NCBI GenBank assembly: GCA_022574595.1 | Contig: JACZRS010000005.1 | Coordinates: forward strand, 124,001-188,000 | DNA length: 64,000 nt | DNA from: Planctomycetota bacterium | GTDB lineage: Bacteria > Planctomycetota > Phycisphaerae > Phycisphaerales > SM1A02 | Reading direction: 5' to 3' | In this document: positions 1 through 8,232 of the stretch, in pieces | Layout: the number at the start of each line of letters is the position of its first letter | How positions within the stretch are numbered: the first letter of the stretch is position 1 | Position numbers and translations under genes: made by a program | Notes under the pieces: generated by a model | Database searches by the model: none | What the model was told of the DNA's origin: nothing | What the model saw: the letters and a program-made list of their open reading frames with translations, nothing else

Positions 1-2
1 AC

Positions 3-371
3 GCAGCCCGTGCATCTGCCAGGCGAGGCAGGTCCAGGCCACGCCCAAGCTCATTAGAATATGAAGCTGAAGCGGATTCAATTGAAGCTAATATGGGTGG
101 ACAAATCGACGAAGAAGCGACGAGACTAATGGGCCTTTCCAAGCAATTACCCGAAACATACCGCGAACCATTAATGCTGCGAGCAATCCATGGCATGCGT
201 GGCAAACACATAGCACAGATTCTGGGCTTAACCGAAGCAACCGTTGAAACGCGTATTGCCCGTGCCAGGAAAATGTTAAGAAAGCTTGCAGAGAATCCAA
301 TTATGTCTGAGCCAAGCCCAAGCGTTGTTGCTTTGATTTCTGGTGGAAAATTACAACGAGGACGACCATGA
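3..371 (+). CDS. ECF-type RNA polymerase sigma factor, 3' part only
   Basis: The reading frame is open from the left edge, so the N-terminus with region 2 lies outside the window. The visible part holds sigma region 4: an LPETYREPLMLR helix followed by a helix-turn-helix (GLTEATVETRIARARK), which in this family contacts the -35 element. It ends in a short tail after residue 100. The stop codon overlaps the next start in an ATGA, so the two proteins are translationally coupled, the usual arrangement of an ECF sigma factor and its anti-sigma partner. An internal ATG at 93 exists but would cut the domain. The family call is firm; the regulon is unknown. Confidence 0.85.
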   Translation, partial: AARASARRGRSRPRPSSLEYEAEADSIEANMGGQIDEEATRLMGLSKQLPETYREPLMLRAIHGMRGKHIAQILGLTEATVETRIARARKMLRKLAENPIMSEPSPSVVALISGGKLQRGRP

Positions 372-1006
372 GTAATTCACAATTAGAAAATCTCGTTTCA
401 CATGTTGTTGATGGCGATGCTTCAAGTGATCAATGGAATGAGCTTAATGAATTAGCGGAGAATAATCCGCTGGTATGGCGCGAACTTGCTAATACATTGC
501 GCGATCACCAATCATTTTCACGAGGGGTAAACGCAACTGTTGCAGCGGCAGATAACATCCCTTTACCGGAAAATATAGTTGAACCTTCTTTTGATCTCGC
601 GCCTGAGGATCCTGTACTTAGACCTCGCCGGGTAGGACATTGGGGCGGATGGGCAGTAGCAGCAATGATTGCATTGGCCTGGGTTGGTGGAATTAACTTG
701 ACAGGAACAACTGGAAATGGCTTAAACACAGGCCTCAATCTTTCTGCTGCGGAATACCTTGATAAGTACAAAGAGCAGGGTAAAAAAGAAGGATTGGTTT
801 ACGATGAATTGCCTGAAAAGATTTTTCTTGATAGTAAGGAAGCTGAATCGGGCAAAGGCTTCGACATTCTTTACGTTCGCTTAATTGTTGAAAAAACAGT
901 TGTCCCAAATCTATATCATTTGGGTTCCGAGGATGAAAATGGGAGTCCAGTATTAGTTCGTGTAACAGATCTGGCAAATAGAGCAATTCGTAACAACAAT
1001 CAATAA
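368..1006 (+). CDS. Membrane-anchored anti-sigma-like protein
   Basis: A 212-residue protein with an acidic soluble N-terminal part (about residues 1-90), one predicted membrane segment (about 92-112) and an outer C-terminal part of about 100 residues. The N-terminus resembles anti-sigma factors in layout (VVDGDASSDQWNELNELA, similar to the start of many planctomycete anti-sigma proteins), but there is no HxxxCxxC zinc motif. It overlaps the preceding sigma gene by four bases. Inference: it tethers and silences that sigma factor and senses an envelope signal through the outer domain. The role rests on gene order and topology rather than on a recognised family. Confidence 0.6.
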   Translation: MSNSQLENLVSHVVDGDASSDQWNELNELAENNPLVWRELANTLRDHQSFSRGVNATVAAADNIPLPENIVEPSFDLAPEDPVLRPRRVGHWGGWAVAAMIALAWVGGINLTGTTGNGLNTGLNLSAAEYLDKYKEQGKKEGLVYDELPEKIFLDSKEAESGKGFDILYVRLIVEKTVVPNLYHLGSEDENGSPVLVRVTDLANRAIRNNNQ

Positions 1007-1080
1007 CGCATGTTTGTAAGTGATTATATTATTTGCAAATCGATTTAAGAGTTTTACAACCCGCTTCAAGGATTAGCATC

Positions 1081-2181
1081 ATGCACAATAATTTAAGATT
1101 TATATTAACAAGTACTGCAATATGCACTGCGATGTTTAGTTCAACTGTAATGGCTTGTCTTGATGATGAACAAGAACGCCGCGTGATTCGCAGCTTTGTT
1201 TTTTCTCCCGATGGAGAGAACCATACATTTTCCACAAGCAAGACCATTGAGATTCGTGATGTTAATGGAATATTGACCGTCGTAATAGACGGGAAAGAAA
1301 TCCCCACTGATCAAATCAAGAAAGAAGGCGGCAAGATTAAAATTCTTGATGAAGATGGCAATGAACTTCCCATGTTTGGTATTAGCATCGGTGGTGGCAA
1401 AGCAGGCAAAGGGATGTTGTTCAACCTAAGAAATCAAATGGGTGAAGGTAACGATGCTCATACGATGATGCAGTGGTTTGGCGGTGACTTTACACCACCT
1501 AAGGTGATGCTAGGTGTGCAGCTATCCCAAACCAGCAAAGCTCTGGAGTATCACCTGGGTCTTGATGCTGGAACTACAACGATGCTTACCCAGGTATTTG
1601 AAGACCTGGGAGCTGCAGAAGCGGGGCTCCAAAAGTATGACATTATTGTTTCTATCAACGGCCAAACGCCTGCGGATCCAGCGAGTGTTCGCGCGCTACT
1701 AGCTGACAAAGAGCCTGGCGATGAGATAACACTAAGCGTAATTCACCAAGGCAAGAAACGAAAGGCTAATGTCCAGCTAAAGGAATATGACCGGGGGCGC
1801 TTTCGTACTCTTCAATTCCAAGGATTTGGCGAAAATTTGCATTTCGGTTCGCAGCCGTTCTTTGATATCAAAATAGATTTGGAGAGGGATCCTGAGAAAT
1901 TACGTGGGATCCTTATCGATCCACTTCATGGTAATGTTTTTCGCCCATGGTTTGGTGAGAAAGACTTCAACTTCGAATTTAGCGATATATTACTGGAAAA
2001 ACTAGGCGAAGACTTCGGCGATGATATAAAATTGAAGCTGCGTATGCATATTCCAAACGAAGATGAGCTTCAAGAATCACGTGCGGAAGCGATTCATGAA
2101 CATATCCAAAGACTTCAAAAATTGCTTAATGAGCTAGTCGAACAAGCTAGAACACTTGAAGACGATGATTCAGACATTTAA
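1081..2181 (+). CDS. Exported PDZ-domain protein
   Basis: The start chosen is the ATG at 1081, preceded by CAAGGA; a TTG at 1033 in the same frame would put 16 residues before the signal peptide. The N-terminus is a typical signal peptide cut near ACLDD. A PDZ domain lies at about residues 141-225: a GVQLSQ strand, the GAAEAGLQKYDIIVSINGQ core, then an LLADKEPGDEITL segment. No protease residues are visible. The C-terminal third is acidic, helical and ends in DDDSD. It follows the sigma/anti-sigma pair after 74 bases and may belong to the same transcription unit. It could be a periplasmic scaffold or a sensor that binds misfolded C-termini. Function beyond the PDZ domain is not known. Confidence 0.7.
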   Translation: MHNNLRFILTSTAICTAMFSSTVMACLDDEQERRVIRSFVFSPDGENHTFSTSKTIEIRDVNGILTVVIDGKEIPTDQIKKEGGKIKILDEDGNELPMFGISIGGGKAGKGMLFNLRNQMGEGNDAHTMMQWFGGDFTPPKVMLGVQLSQTSKALEYHLGLDAGTTTMLTQVFEDLGAAEAGLQKYDIIVSINGQTPADPASVRALLADKEPGDEITLSVIHQGKKRKANVQLKEYDRGRFRTLQFQGFGENLHFGSQPFFDIKIDLERDPEKLRGILIDPLHGNVFRPWFGEKDFNFEFSDILLEKLGEDFGDDIKLKLRMHIPNEDELQESRAEAIHEHIQRLQKLLNELVEQARTLEDDDSDI

Positions 2182-2238
2182 TTGCTGTTAAGAATGAAGC
2201 CCCTAAAGTTTCGGGACACTTCCAAACCCGGTAGTAAT

Positions 2239-2268
2239 AAAAACCCCGCCAGTATTGGTGGGGTTTTT
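2239..2268. terminator. Bidirectional Rho-independent terminator
   Basis: A 12 bp stem (2239-2250 with 2257-2268, one G-T pair) encloses a 6-base loop. It is flanked by A-runs on the left and T-runs on the right, so it can stop transcripts from both sides. It lies between the convergent PDZ gene and the GNAT gene. Confidence 0.9.
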
Positions 2269-2297
2269 ATTTATAATTTGTCTTATAGCCCTATGAG

Positions 2298-2810
2298 TTA
2301 AGAACCCGGTTCACGATATAGATCTACGTAAAAATCCAACATCTTTCTGCCGTTCACTTCGCGGCTGCGCGAATGTTGAAATCCGAATTTCTCAAATAAC
2401 TTAATCGCAGGTTCGCGTTCTATGCGCACATCAAGAATTATTTTCAAATAGTGTTGCACTTGGCAAAAACCCAAAGCTTCCTCCATAAGCTTTGCGCCAA
2501 CGCCTTTTCTACGATAACCCTTTCGTACACGGAGTCTGCGAATTTCTGCTGCGTCGGGAGATGTCTTTTGAACGCCGACCATCCCTATCACATAGTCATT
2601 ATGCTTGGCAACCCAGAAGTTGCTATGCCCATCTTCTGGCAAGTACGCTTCACGAAGAATTTCAATGTCTGCGCCGGTATCGTTATCCGGCACAAGTCCT
2701 TCATCCAAGCCATCTCTAAAAAGAACGCGGATCTCAGCGAAATCTTCTTCCTGAGCAGGTAGTATTGCTACGTTACCGATGTCGAATTTTTCAGGCTTGT
2801 CAGAGTTCAT
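2298..2810 (-). CDS. GNAT-family N-acetyltransferase
   Basis: A 170-residue protein with the GNAT fold: a VIGMVGVQ strand, then the acetyl-CoA-binding motif A, RVRKGYRRKGVGAKLMEEAL (R/QxxGxG/A form), then the IILDV strand and a C-terminal KLFEKFGFQHSR segment typical of motif B. It transfers an acetyl group to an unidentified amine substrate in the cytoplasm. It is the last gene of a minus-strand operon (valS, zincin lipoprotein, phosphoesterase, this gene), starting four bases after the phosphoesterase gene and ending just before the terminator. Substrate unknown. Confidence 0.85.
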   Translation of the reverse strand: MNSDKPEKFDIGNVAILPAQEEDFAEIRVLFRDGLDEGLVPDNDTGADIEILREAYLPEDGHSNFWVAKHNDYVIGMVGVQKTSPDAAEIRRLRVRKGYRRKGVGAKLMEEALGFCQVQHYLKIILDVRIEREPAIKLFEKFGFQHSRSREVNGRKMLDFYVDLYREPGS

Positions 2811-2814
2811 TTTG

Positions 2815-3312
2815 CTAAACAGTGGCAGGCTTGGGAATATCTATGAAGTTCAAATCATCGCCAAGTGGGTCAAGTACAGCCGCAGTATAACGCGAAGCTC
2901 GAAATAATGCCCCTGGGTTAATTATACGCGTCTTACCATGCCTGCGGTCACTTGTCTCATGCGTATGGCCGTGCAGAAGGTAATCCACCTGGTTTTTCAG
3001 GGCTTGGTTCATAACATCTGCTAAGTGTCCGTGGGTAAAGGCGATGCGCTTCCCTTGAGCTTCAAGAATACCCAGGGGGTGGTCAATGCCTACTCCAACA
3101 AGTTGTGCATATCTTTGAAGGGCTTGCCAATCCCAATCACAATTTCCAAAGACGATTCGTGCATTGCATCCTACAAGTTCATCAATCACCTTTTCATTGC
3201 CAATATCACCAAGATGAAGCAATACTTCTGCACCGCGCTCTTTTAATGCTGCAACTGCTAGAGCGGTGGTATCAGCATGGCCATGTGAATCTGAAAGTAT
3301 TCCAATTAACAT
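2815..3312 (-). CDS. Metallophosphoesterase of the YfcE/MJ0936 type
   Basis: All calcineurin-like metal motifs are present in order over 165 residues: LSDSHGH (DxH) at the start, HLGDIGN (GD), GNCDWD (GNxD), THGH, and HGHTH near residue 119. Proteins of this size and order are two-metal phosphodiesterases such as YfcE. It probably hydrolyses a phosphodiester in the cytoplasm; the natural substrate is unknown for most members. It sits 14 bases after the zincin lipoprotein gene and 4 bases before the GNAT gene, within the valS operon. Confidence 0.88.
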   Translation of the reverse strand: MLIGILSDSHGHADTTALAVAALKERGAEVLLHLGDIGNEKVIDELVGCNARIVFGNCDWDWQALQRYAQLVGVGIDHPLGILEAQGKRIAFTHGHLADVMNQALKNQVDYLLHGHTHETSDRRHGKTRIINPGALFRASRYTAAVLDPLGDDLNFIDIPKPATV

Positions 3313-3326
3313 TAGTAACGAAGATC

Positions 3327-4400
3327 CTATTGAGTTACTGGGCTTTGCCCTTTTACCATGCGCTCGTAACCACCATCTGCGACTATCTTCTTAACGAACT
3401 GTAAATACTGCAATTCAAAATCATTTAAATCAATATCCAGGTACTTAAGGATTACACCAGGCGAAAGACGCGCTCTGGATCCGGTTGCTGCTTGCGATTT
3501 AGACACATTCTTTGGAGGCATGGGCGTAACGCCTTTAGCAGCATCCGCTAGCAAATGTGATAGAGCCTGCTTGTAATTTCCATTTTGACCCTCGTTTAGA
3601 AAATGCACAAGAGCCCAAACCTGCGCGTAATAAACCAGTAGGTCAACTTTGGAGGATTTTAGAAATGACTGCGGAGTGCGCGTGAGCAATTCTCTAATTT
3701 CAATTAGAGTTTTATTGCGTACCGCTTGGCGCAAGGTTCTATATCGTTCTCGATTAGCCCAGGGAAGAAATTCAATCGCTCCTTCTTCATTTTGAATGTA
3801 CCCTTCCATAAATGTTGCGATACCTTCTTCCAGCCAGGTTGGTAATTGGCGATGCAACATGGTTTGAGCGTATTGATGCCAACCTTCGTGGGCTACTATC
3901 GCAAATGTGTCCTTTGTTCTTCCGTGACTATCGATATAGTAAAGGACAGATCGGCCTCGCGTAGTGAAACCGCCTCGACCCAGATTTAAAAAAGTTTCAG
4001 CTTGGGTTGGCAGAATTTGTCGAGTTTTTGCCTCCCATTGTTGGCGCTTTTGAAATAAATATATTTCAAGCTTTCCTGCTGGTAGAGGCAGATCAGCTAG
4101 CTCTGAAACGTAATGCTCCAGGCTTTGTTCTGTAAAGGAAAGCAATTTGTCCACAATGGGCGGGTCTGTCAATGTTGTGTAAATCTGGTAATGCGGGGTG
4201 GTGATAATTTGGCCGTCCGCACCCGCAAAGCGCCAATCCTGACGCTTCAACATTAATGAATTTGTTCTTGGAGCTATTGCACCTGGGTTAACTACACTAT
4301 TGCTTTGAGTGTTAATGTCAGAGCGATTCAAATGTCGCGGTGAGGAAGAGCATCCGCTCATTGATGCAATTAACACCGCAGTTAGAATCAATTTGTTCAT
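3327..4400 (-). CDS. Lipoprotein with zincin (HExxH) domain, DUF1570-like
   Basis: The signal peptide ends in a lipobox (SMSGC at residues 13-17), so this is a lipoprotein. A gluzincin motif is visible as AHEGWHQY at about residues 167-174. A glutamate-rich helix follows in PTWLEEGIATFMEG, giving the third ligand pattern of peptidase-MA-like and DUF1570 proteins. Length is 357 residues. The start ATG overlaps the valS stop (ATGA), so it is coupled to valS translation. The likely role is a cell-surface or periplasmic metalloprotease. The zinc-ligand pattern is seen directly; the substrate is not known. Confidence 0.75.
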   Translation of the reverse strand: MNKLILTAVLIASMSGCSSSPRHLNRSDINTQSNSVVNPGAIAPRTNSLMLKRQDWRFAGADGQIITTPHYQIYTTLTDPPIVDKLLSFTEQSLEHYVSELADLPLPAGKLEIYLFQKRQQWEAKTRQILPTQAETFLNLGRGGFTTRGRSVLYYIDSHGRTKDTFAIVAHEGWHQYAQTMLHRQLPTWLEEGIATFMEGYIQNEEGAIEFLPWANRERYRTLRQAVRNKTLIEIRELLTRTPQSFLKSSKVDLLVYYAQVWALVHFLNEGQNGNYKQALSHLLADAAKGVTPMPPKNVSKSQAATGSRARLSPGVILKYLDIDLNDFELQYLQFVKKIVADGGYERMVKGQSPVTQ

Positions 4401-7400
4401 AACGCTCCTAATGTGTGCTGCGCGGCTTCAAGATCCGCTTCAATAGCAACCAATTGGGCTTTAGTTTCATCTACTAAATGTGCGGGGGCTTTATCTACAT
4501 AACCCGGGTTTGATAAACGCCCAGTAAGGCCGGCTTTGCTCTTGGTTAAATCCGCAATAAGCTTTTGCAATCTATCGCGCTCAACCCCCTTGTCTTGTTT
4601 TTCAATAACATCCGCTAATGCTTGCTCTTCACCTGCAAAGGTAAACTTAATTATGTTATCCGTTGCATGAGTAATCGGCTTAGCCCATGTTAGTCCAGCA
4701 AGAGCTTCAACAGTAGCTTGAGCTTTTTCTATTAACTGAATCGTCTTTGCGCTAGCGAATAGTCCGATGCGCTTTCTAGGCGCAACATTGTGTTCGCCGC
4801 GTATGTTACGAATTGTGTCGATTAGTTCTTGAATTTTCGCAAACTCTAAAGTCGCTTGCTTATCGACGATACTTTCATCAATGGTTGGCCAAGCTGCCGT
4901 CGCAAGAAGCTCTGATGCAGGAAGTGATATTCCTTCAAAACCAGCATCGCCTGTTGCCTGAACGTGTGGCCAAAGCGTTTCGGTAACAAACGGACAGATC
5001 GGATGCAACATTCGCAAAGTTGCGTTAAGAACAGTTCGCAGAACCTGTTGCTGTGCGTGGCTGTCTTTTACTGTGGGTTTGATCGCTTCCAGATACCAGC
5101 CACAGAATTCGCCCCATATAAAATCATACATGCAGTCTGCGTAAACATTGAATTGATATTCACTTAGCGCAGCTTCTACCTTGCGCAAAGTGTTATGCAA
5201 ACGAGCAATGATCCAGCGGTCAACCATCGGCATTTCACTTAGTTTTACTTCTGATGTGATATCACCATCAAGCTGTCCCAGCGCAAAGCGCGTTGCATTC
5301 CACAATTTATTTGCGAAGTTGCGACCCAGATCGAATTTATTTGATGTAATTCGAGCTAATGGTTCTTCATCGGATGGAGTAGCTAAACCAGAAGCTGCTC
5401 CAAAACTGCTCACCATGCTCTTAGAACATTTTGGGCATTTTGGCTGGGGAGTTGCAACACGATAACCTGTGGGACTGCGTGTTTCTTCCGGATGAAATGT
5501 GTGCTGACAATGTGGGCAAATCATGTCAACACTAAGGCGAACATCCTGCGTTGTTGTGGCCATTTGTAATAGCACGTAGCGCATGGCATCAGCGCCGTGT
5601 GTGTGAATAATGTCGCGCGGATCTACACCATTACCAAGGGATTTACTCATCCGTTGGCCGTGCCCATCTTGAATCATGGTATGAATATAGACATCACGGA
5701 ATGGAAGTGTACCTTCGCGGAAGTAACGATTGAACATCACCATACGCGAAACCCAAAGGGTTATGATGTCACGACCGGTACAGAGAACGGATGAGGGATT
5801 GAAGGTTTCTAAAAGACCTTCAGTTTCCGGCGCAAGTTTAGGGTCTGGCCACCCCATAGTAGAGATAGGCCAGAGTGCGCTGGAGAACCAGGTGTCGAGA
5901 ACGTCGGGATCTCTGTGCATTCCAAACTTTTCCAATTGTTCAGCTATCTCATCATCATCTGGATTTCGCAAACAAACAAATAATGTGTCGAGAGGAATTT
6001 CATTACCATATAGTGTGAACCATTCTAGTTCTCGACCCTGCGTTGCAATACGATCCTCCAACTCCCATTCATCTAGCTGCGCTTCAAAGCGACTTAATTC
6101 TTGCTTTTCACCTTGTATTGTGGCACTACGCCACACCGGTATGCGATGTCCCCACCAGAGTTGTCTGCTGATACACCAGTCGCGGAGATTTTCGTGCCAG
6201 GATTGATAGGTTTTAGCGTAGCGCGCCGGATAGAACGAAAGCTCGCTGTCTCCTTCTCTATTAGTGCGCACGGGCGAGACGCCCGTGCCACTTGTAAGAG
6301 AATCACCACTTTCTTCAGTGGCACGGGCGTCTCGCCCGTGCGGACCCAAATCATTCCCCGGCCTGTGAGTAAATCTATATTCTTCAGCTCTATCAACTAA
6401 CCCCGCCTTCACCGGATTCTGCAGCATGTAATTATATTTCTCATAAAATTCATCATCATTTCGTACGATGCGATCAAAATACTCTTCTTGCCAAACAGTT
6501 CCTTTAGACTCTCTTGCCGCATTTATTTCATGGGCAGAATAGCTCTTGATACCTTGTAGCAACTCCGATAGTGAATACCAATTATCATCATCAATCTTCT
6601 GAGGAGTAATTAGCATATGGATGTGATCGGGCATGACTGTAACCAGATGCACATGAGTTTTTTTGCCATGCCAATAGCGACAGGAATCAAGCACTATTTG
6701 CTTTTCATTATCGCTTAAATTGCCGCTTGCTAATCGAAAAGTAACGAAATATGTACTACCACCTAATTCCCAATGAGGTAAATTGCGGCGATGAATTTGA
6801 AGATGAGAAGTCGCTGGTTTGTTTGTTCGCACGGGCGAGACGCCCGTGCCACTTGTAAGAGAATCGTTATCACCGTTACGCGAAGCCGCAAGCGATGTGC
6901 CGCTTGCGGCTTCGCGATCCGGTTTGTTTCCTTCAAATTGTTTATCAGACTGTGCTCGCAGCGCTTCGCCACATAAGCGATCTTTCGATACCGCAACATA
7001 CCACTGATCACTGAGGTACGGTTCAATCGGAACGTGTGATCGATATGAATGACCTACGCTGTGGCTGTATTCCTTAACATCTACCAGCAGATCATTTTTC
7101 TTAAACCATTCAACAACCGCTTGGCGCGCATCTTCGCGCGACAAACCCACGAATTGTTTCGCTTCGTCTGAGCAATCAACCCAACCATGATCTGTAGATA
7201 TAGATGCATCGGGGGCAAGGATATTTATAATTTCCAGATCATGTCGCTGGCCGATGTCCCAATCGTTTTGGTCATGTGCTGGTGTTACCTTTAAGAAACC
7301 AGTTGCAAACTCAGCTTTGGGGTCATCGGCACTGCCTCCCATCGATGTGGGCATGACTACGTAATCATCTGCGACGATGGGGATTTCGCGATTAACAATT

Positions 7401-8182
7401 GGTAATAGTACGGTTTTGCCCACAAGATCCTTTGCGCGTGGGTCTTTGGGGTTCATAGCAATTGCGGTATCGCCCAGCATGGTTTCGGGGCGGGTGGTTG
7501 CTACTACTATGTATTTTACGTTTACGCCGCCCGCTGAAGCGGGGGGCGCCAGGGGCGCCAGGGGGTATTTTAGATACCACATGTGGCCCGCGACTTCTTG
7601 CATTTCTACTTCGTCATCGGCGAGTGCGGTTAACGTTACGGGATCCCAATTTACTAAGCGTTTGCCGCGATAGATTAAGCCGTCCTTAAATAATTGGAAG
7701 AATGCTTGGCGCACAGACCTTGCGCATATCTCATCCATGGTGAATCGTTGCCGCTGCCAATCGCATGAGCAGCCCATAGCCTTGAGCTGCTCTATAATTG
7801 TTACTTCATATTGGTCCTTCCAAGCCTGGACTTTGGCAACAAATTCCTGGCGCGAAAAATCAGTTCGCTTCTTTCCCTGTTGAAGCAGCCTTTTCTCGAC
7901 GACAGTCTGAGTAGCGATCCCTGCATGATCGGTGCCGGGCATATAAAGCGTGTTGAAACCGCACATGCGGTGGTAACGGATTAAACAATCCTGAATGGTA
8001 TTATTTAAAGCATGCCCCAAGTGCAACGGAGCAGTCACATTTGGCGGAGGTATAACGATGCAGTACGGCTCTCCAGCATCAGCAGGATCACAATGGAAGG
8101 CATTTGCAGCCTCCCATTTGGACTGGACCTGCCCCTCAGCATCAGCGGGTGCATACGATTTGGGTAGTTCGGCCAACATCAT
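4397..8182 (-). CDS. valS: Valyl-tRNA synthetase containing an in-frame RAYT transposase insertion
   Basis: Class I synthetase that charges tRNA-Val. The HIGH motif appears as PLHLGHAL near residue 52 and the KMSKS motif as QRMSKSLGNG near residue 848. The editing domain (VVATTRPETMLGD), the DWCISRQLWWGHRIP block, an anticodon-binding domain and a C-terminal coiled coil are all present. The open frame is 1261 residues, against about 900-950 for the family. The excess is about 240 residues (about 408-650), homologous to REP-associated tyrosine transposases and placed just before the FYPARYAKTY segment, with no stop codon or frame change. A four-cysteine zinc ribbon (CPHC, CPKC, about residues 888-921) and a short PPASAGG insert in the editing region are further additions. 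The stop overlaps the next gene start. Starts at tandem ATGs 50 bases from a divergent gene. Confidence 0.95.
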   Translation of the reverse strand: MMLAELPKSYAPADAEGQVQSKWEAANAFHCDPADAGEPYCIVIPPPNVTAPLHLGHALNNTIQDCLIRYHRMCGFNTLYMPGTDHAGIATQTVVEKRLLQQGKKRTDFSRQEFVAKVQAWKDQYEVTIIEQLKAMGCSCDWQRQRFTMDEICARSVRQAFFQLFKDGLIYRGKRLVNWDPVTLTALADDEVEMQEVAGHMWYLKYPLAPLAPPASAGGVNVKYIVVATTRPETMLGDTAIAMNPKDPRAKDLVGKTVLLPIVNREIPIVADDYVVMPTSMGGSADDPKAEFATGFLKVTPAHDQNDWDIGQRHDLEIINILAPDASISTDHGWVDCSDEAKQFVGLSREDARQAVVEWFKKNDLLVDVKEYSHSVGHSYRSHVPIEPYLSDQWYVAVSKDRLCGEALRAQSDKQFEGNKPDREAASGTSLAASRNGDNDSLTSGTGVSPVRTNKPATSHLQIHRRNLPHWELGGSTYFVTFRLASGNLSDNEKQIVLDSCRYWHGKKTHVHLVTVMPDHIHMLITPQKIDDDNWYSLSELLQGIKSYSAHEINAARESKGTVWQEEYFDRIVRNDDEFYEKYNYMLQNPVKAGLVDRAEEYRFTHRPGNDLGPHGRDARATEESGDSLTSGTGVSPVRTNREGDSELSFYPARYAKTYQSWHENLRDWCISRQLWWGHRIPVWRSATIQGEKQELSRFEAQLDEWELEDRIATQGRELEWFTLYGNEIPLDTLFVCLRNPDDDEIAEQLEKFGMHRDPDVLDTWFSSALWPISTMGWPDPKLAPETEGLLETFNPSSVLCTGRDIITLWVSRMVMFNRYFREGTLPFRDVYIHTMIQDGHGQRMSKSLGNGVDPRDIIHTHGADAMRYVLLQMATTTQDVRLSVDMICPHCQHTFHPEETRSPTGYRVATPQPKCPKCSKSMVSSFGAASGLATPSDEEPLARITSNKFDLGRNFANKLWNATRFALGQLDGDITSEVKLSEMPMVDRWIIARLHNTLRKVEAALSEYQFNVYADCMYDFIWGEFCGWYLEAIKPTVKDSHAQQQVLRTVLNATLRMLHPICPFVTETLWPHVQATGDAGFEGISLPASELLATAAWPTIDESIVDKQATLEFAKIQELIDTIRNIRGEHNVAPRKRIGLFASAKTIQLIEKAQATVEALAGLTWAKPITHATDNIIKFTFAGEEQALADVIEKQDKGVERDRLQKLIADLTKSKAGLTGRLSNPGYVDKAPAHLVDETKAQLVAIEADLEAAQHTLGAL
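6268..6341. repeat. Pair of inverted REP palindromes at one end of the valS RAYT
   Basis: Two copies of the same 21-base hairpin (9 bp stem, 3-base loop) lie at 6268-6288 and 6321-6341 in opposite orientation. The longer unit with its GTGCCACTTGTAAGAGAATC tail at 6285-6304 recurs at 6846-6865. They lie at the 3' side of the transposase coding part and are translated as part of valS. Confidence 0.9.
6829..6865. repeat. REP copy at the other end of the valS RAYT
   Basis: The 37-base unit matches 6268-6304 exactly, in direct orientation. It consists of the 21-base palindrome 6829-6849 and a shared 16-base tail. Together with the pair at 6268-6341 it brackets the transposase domain. Confidence 0.9.
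6879..6916. repeat. Second palindrome type inside valS
   Basis: A perfect 16 bp stem (6879-6894 with 6901-6916) with a 6-base loop, different in sequence from the neighbouring REPs. It is translated as GTSLAASRNG-like residues in the synthetase frame. It lies 13 bases beyond the REP copy at 6829-6865. Confidence 0.85.
7527..7565. repeat. G-rich imperfect palindrome in the valS editing region
   Basis: A near-palindrome (GCCGCCCGC, TGAA loop, GCGGGGGGC) is followed by two GGCGCCAG units. It adds about a dozen residues, read LAPLAPPASAGG, to a loop just before the conserved VVATTRPETML block. Composition differs sharply from the surrounding gene. Probably another small repeat that inserted in frame. 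Confidence 0.55.
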
Positions 8183-8232
8183 GGGCCGCCCATCATAGTC
8201 TTACATGCCTCTGGGAGTGAACCTAACCATAG

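Larger units (their letters stand above)
6230..6960 (-). mobile_element. RAYT (Y1 HUH) transposase domain with REP flanks inserted inside valS
   Basis: Read in the valS frame, this stretch encodes a complete REP-associated tyrosine transposase. It has a STYFVTFRL opening strand, the HUH motif (MPDHIHMLITP), GIKSYSAHEIN, WQEEYFDRIVRNDDE, and a tyrosine helix YNYMLQNPVKAGLV. It is flanked by copies of a palindromic REP whose translations read GTGVSPVRTN and HGRDARAT. No ATG in frame opens the domain and no stop closes it, so it can only be made as part of the synthetase unless a non-standard start is used. RAYTs nick and join REP hairpin DNA. Boundaries are estimated from where the ValRS sequence breaks off and resumes, and are uncertain by about 20 bases. 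Confidence 0.85.

Noticed and set aside
3895-3925. Degenerate zinc motif in the lipoprotein
   Set aside because: HEGWH is a valid HExxH motif, so the site is intact.
6094-6400. Open frames on both strands over the valS REPs with HGRDARAT and GTGVSPV peptides
   Set aside because: These are translations of the palindromes in other frames; the real coding frame here is valS.
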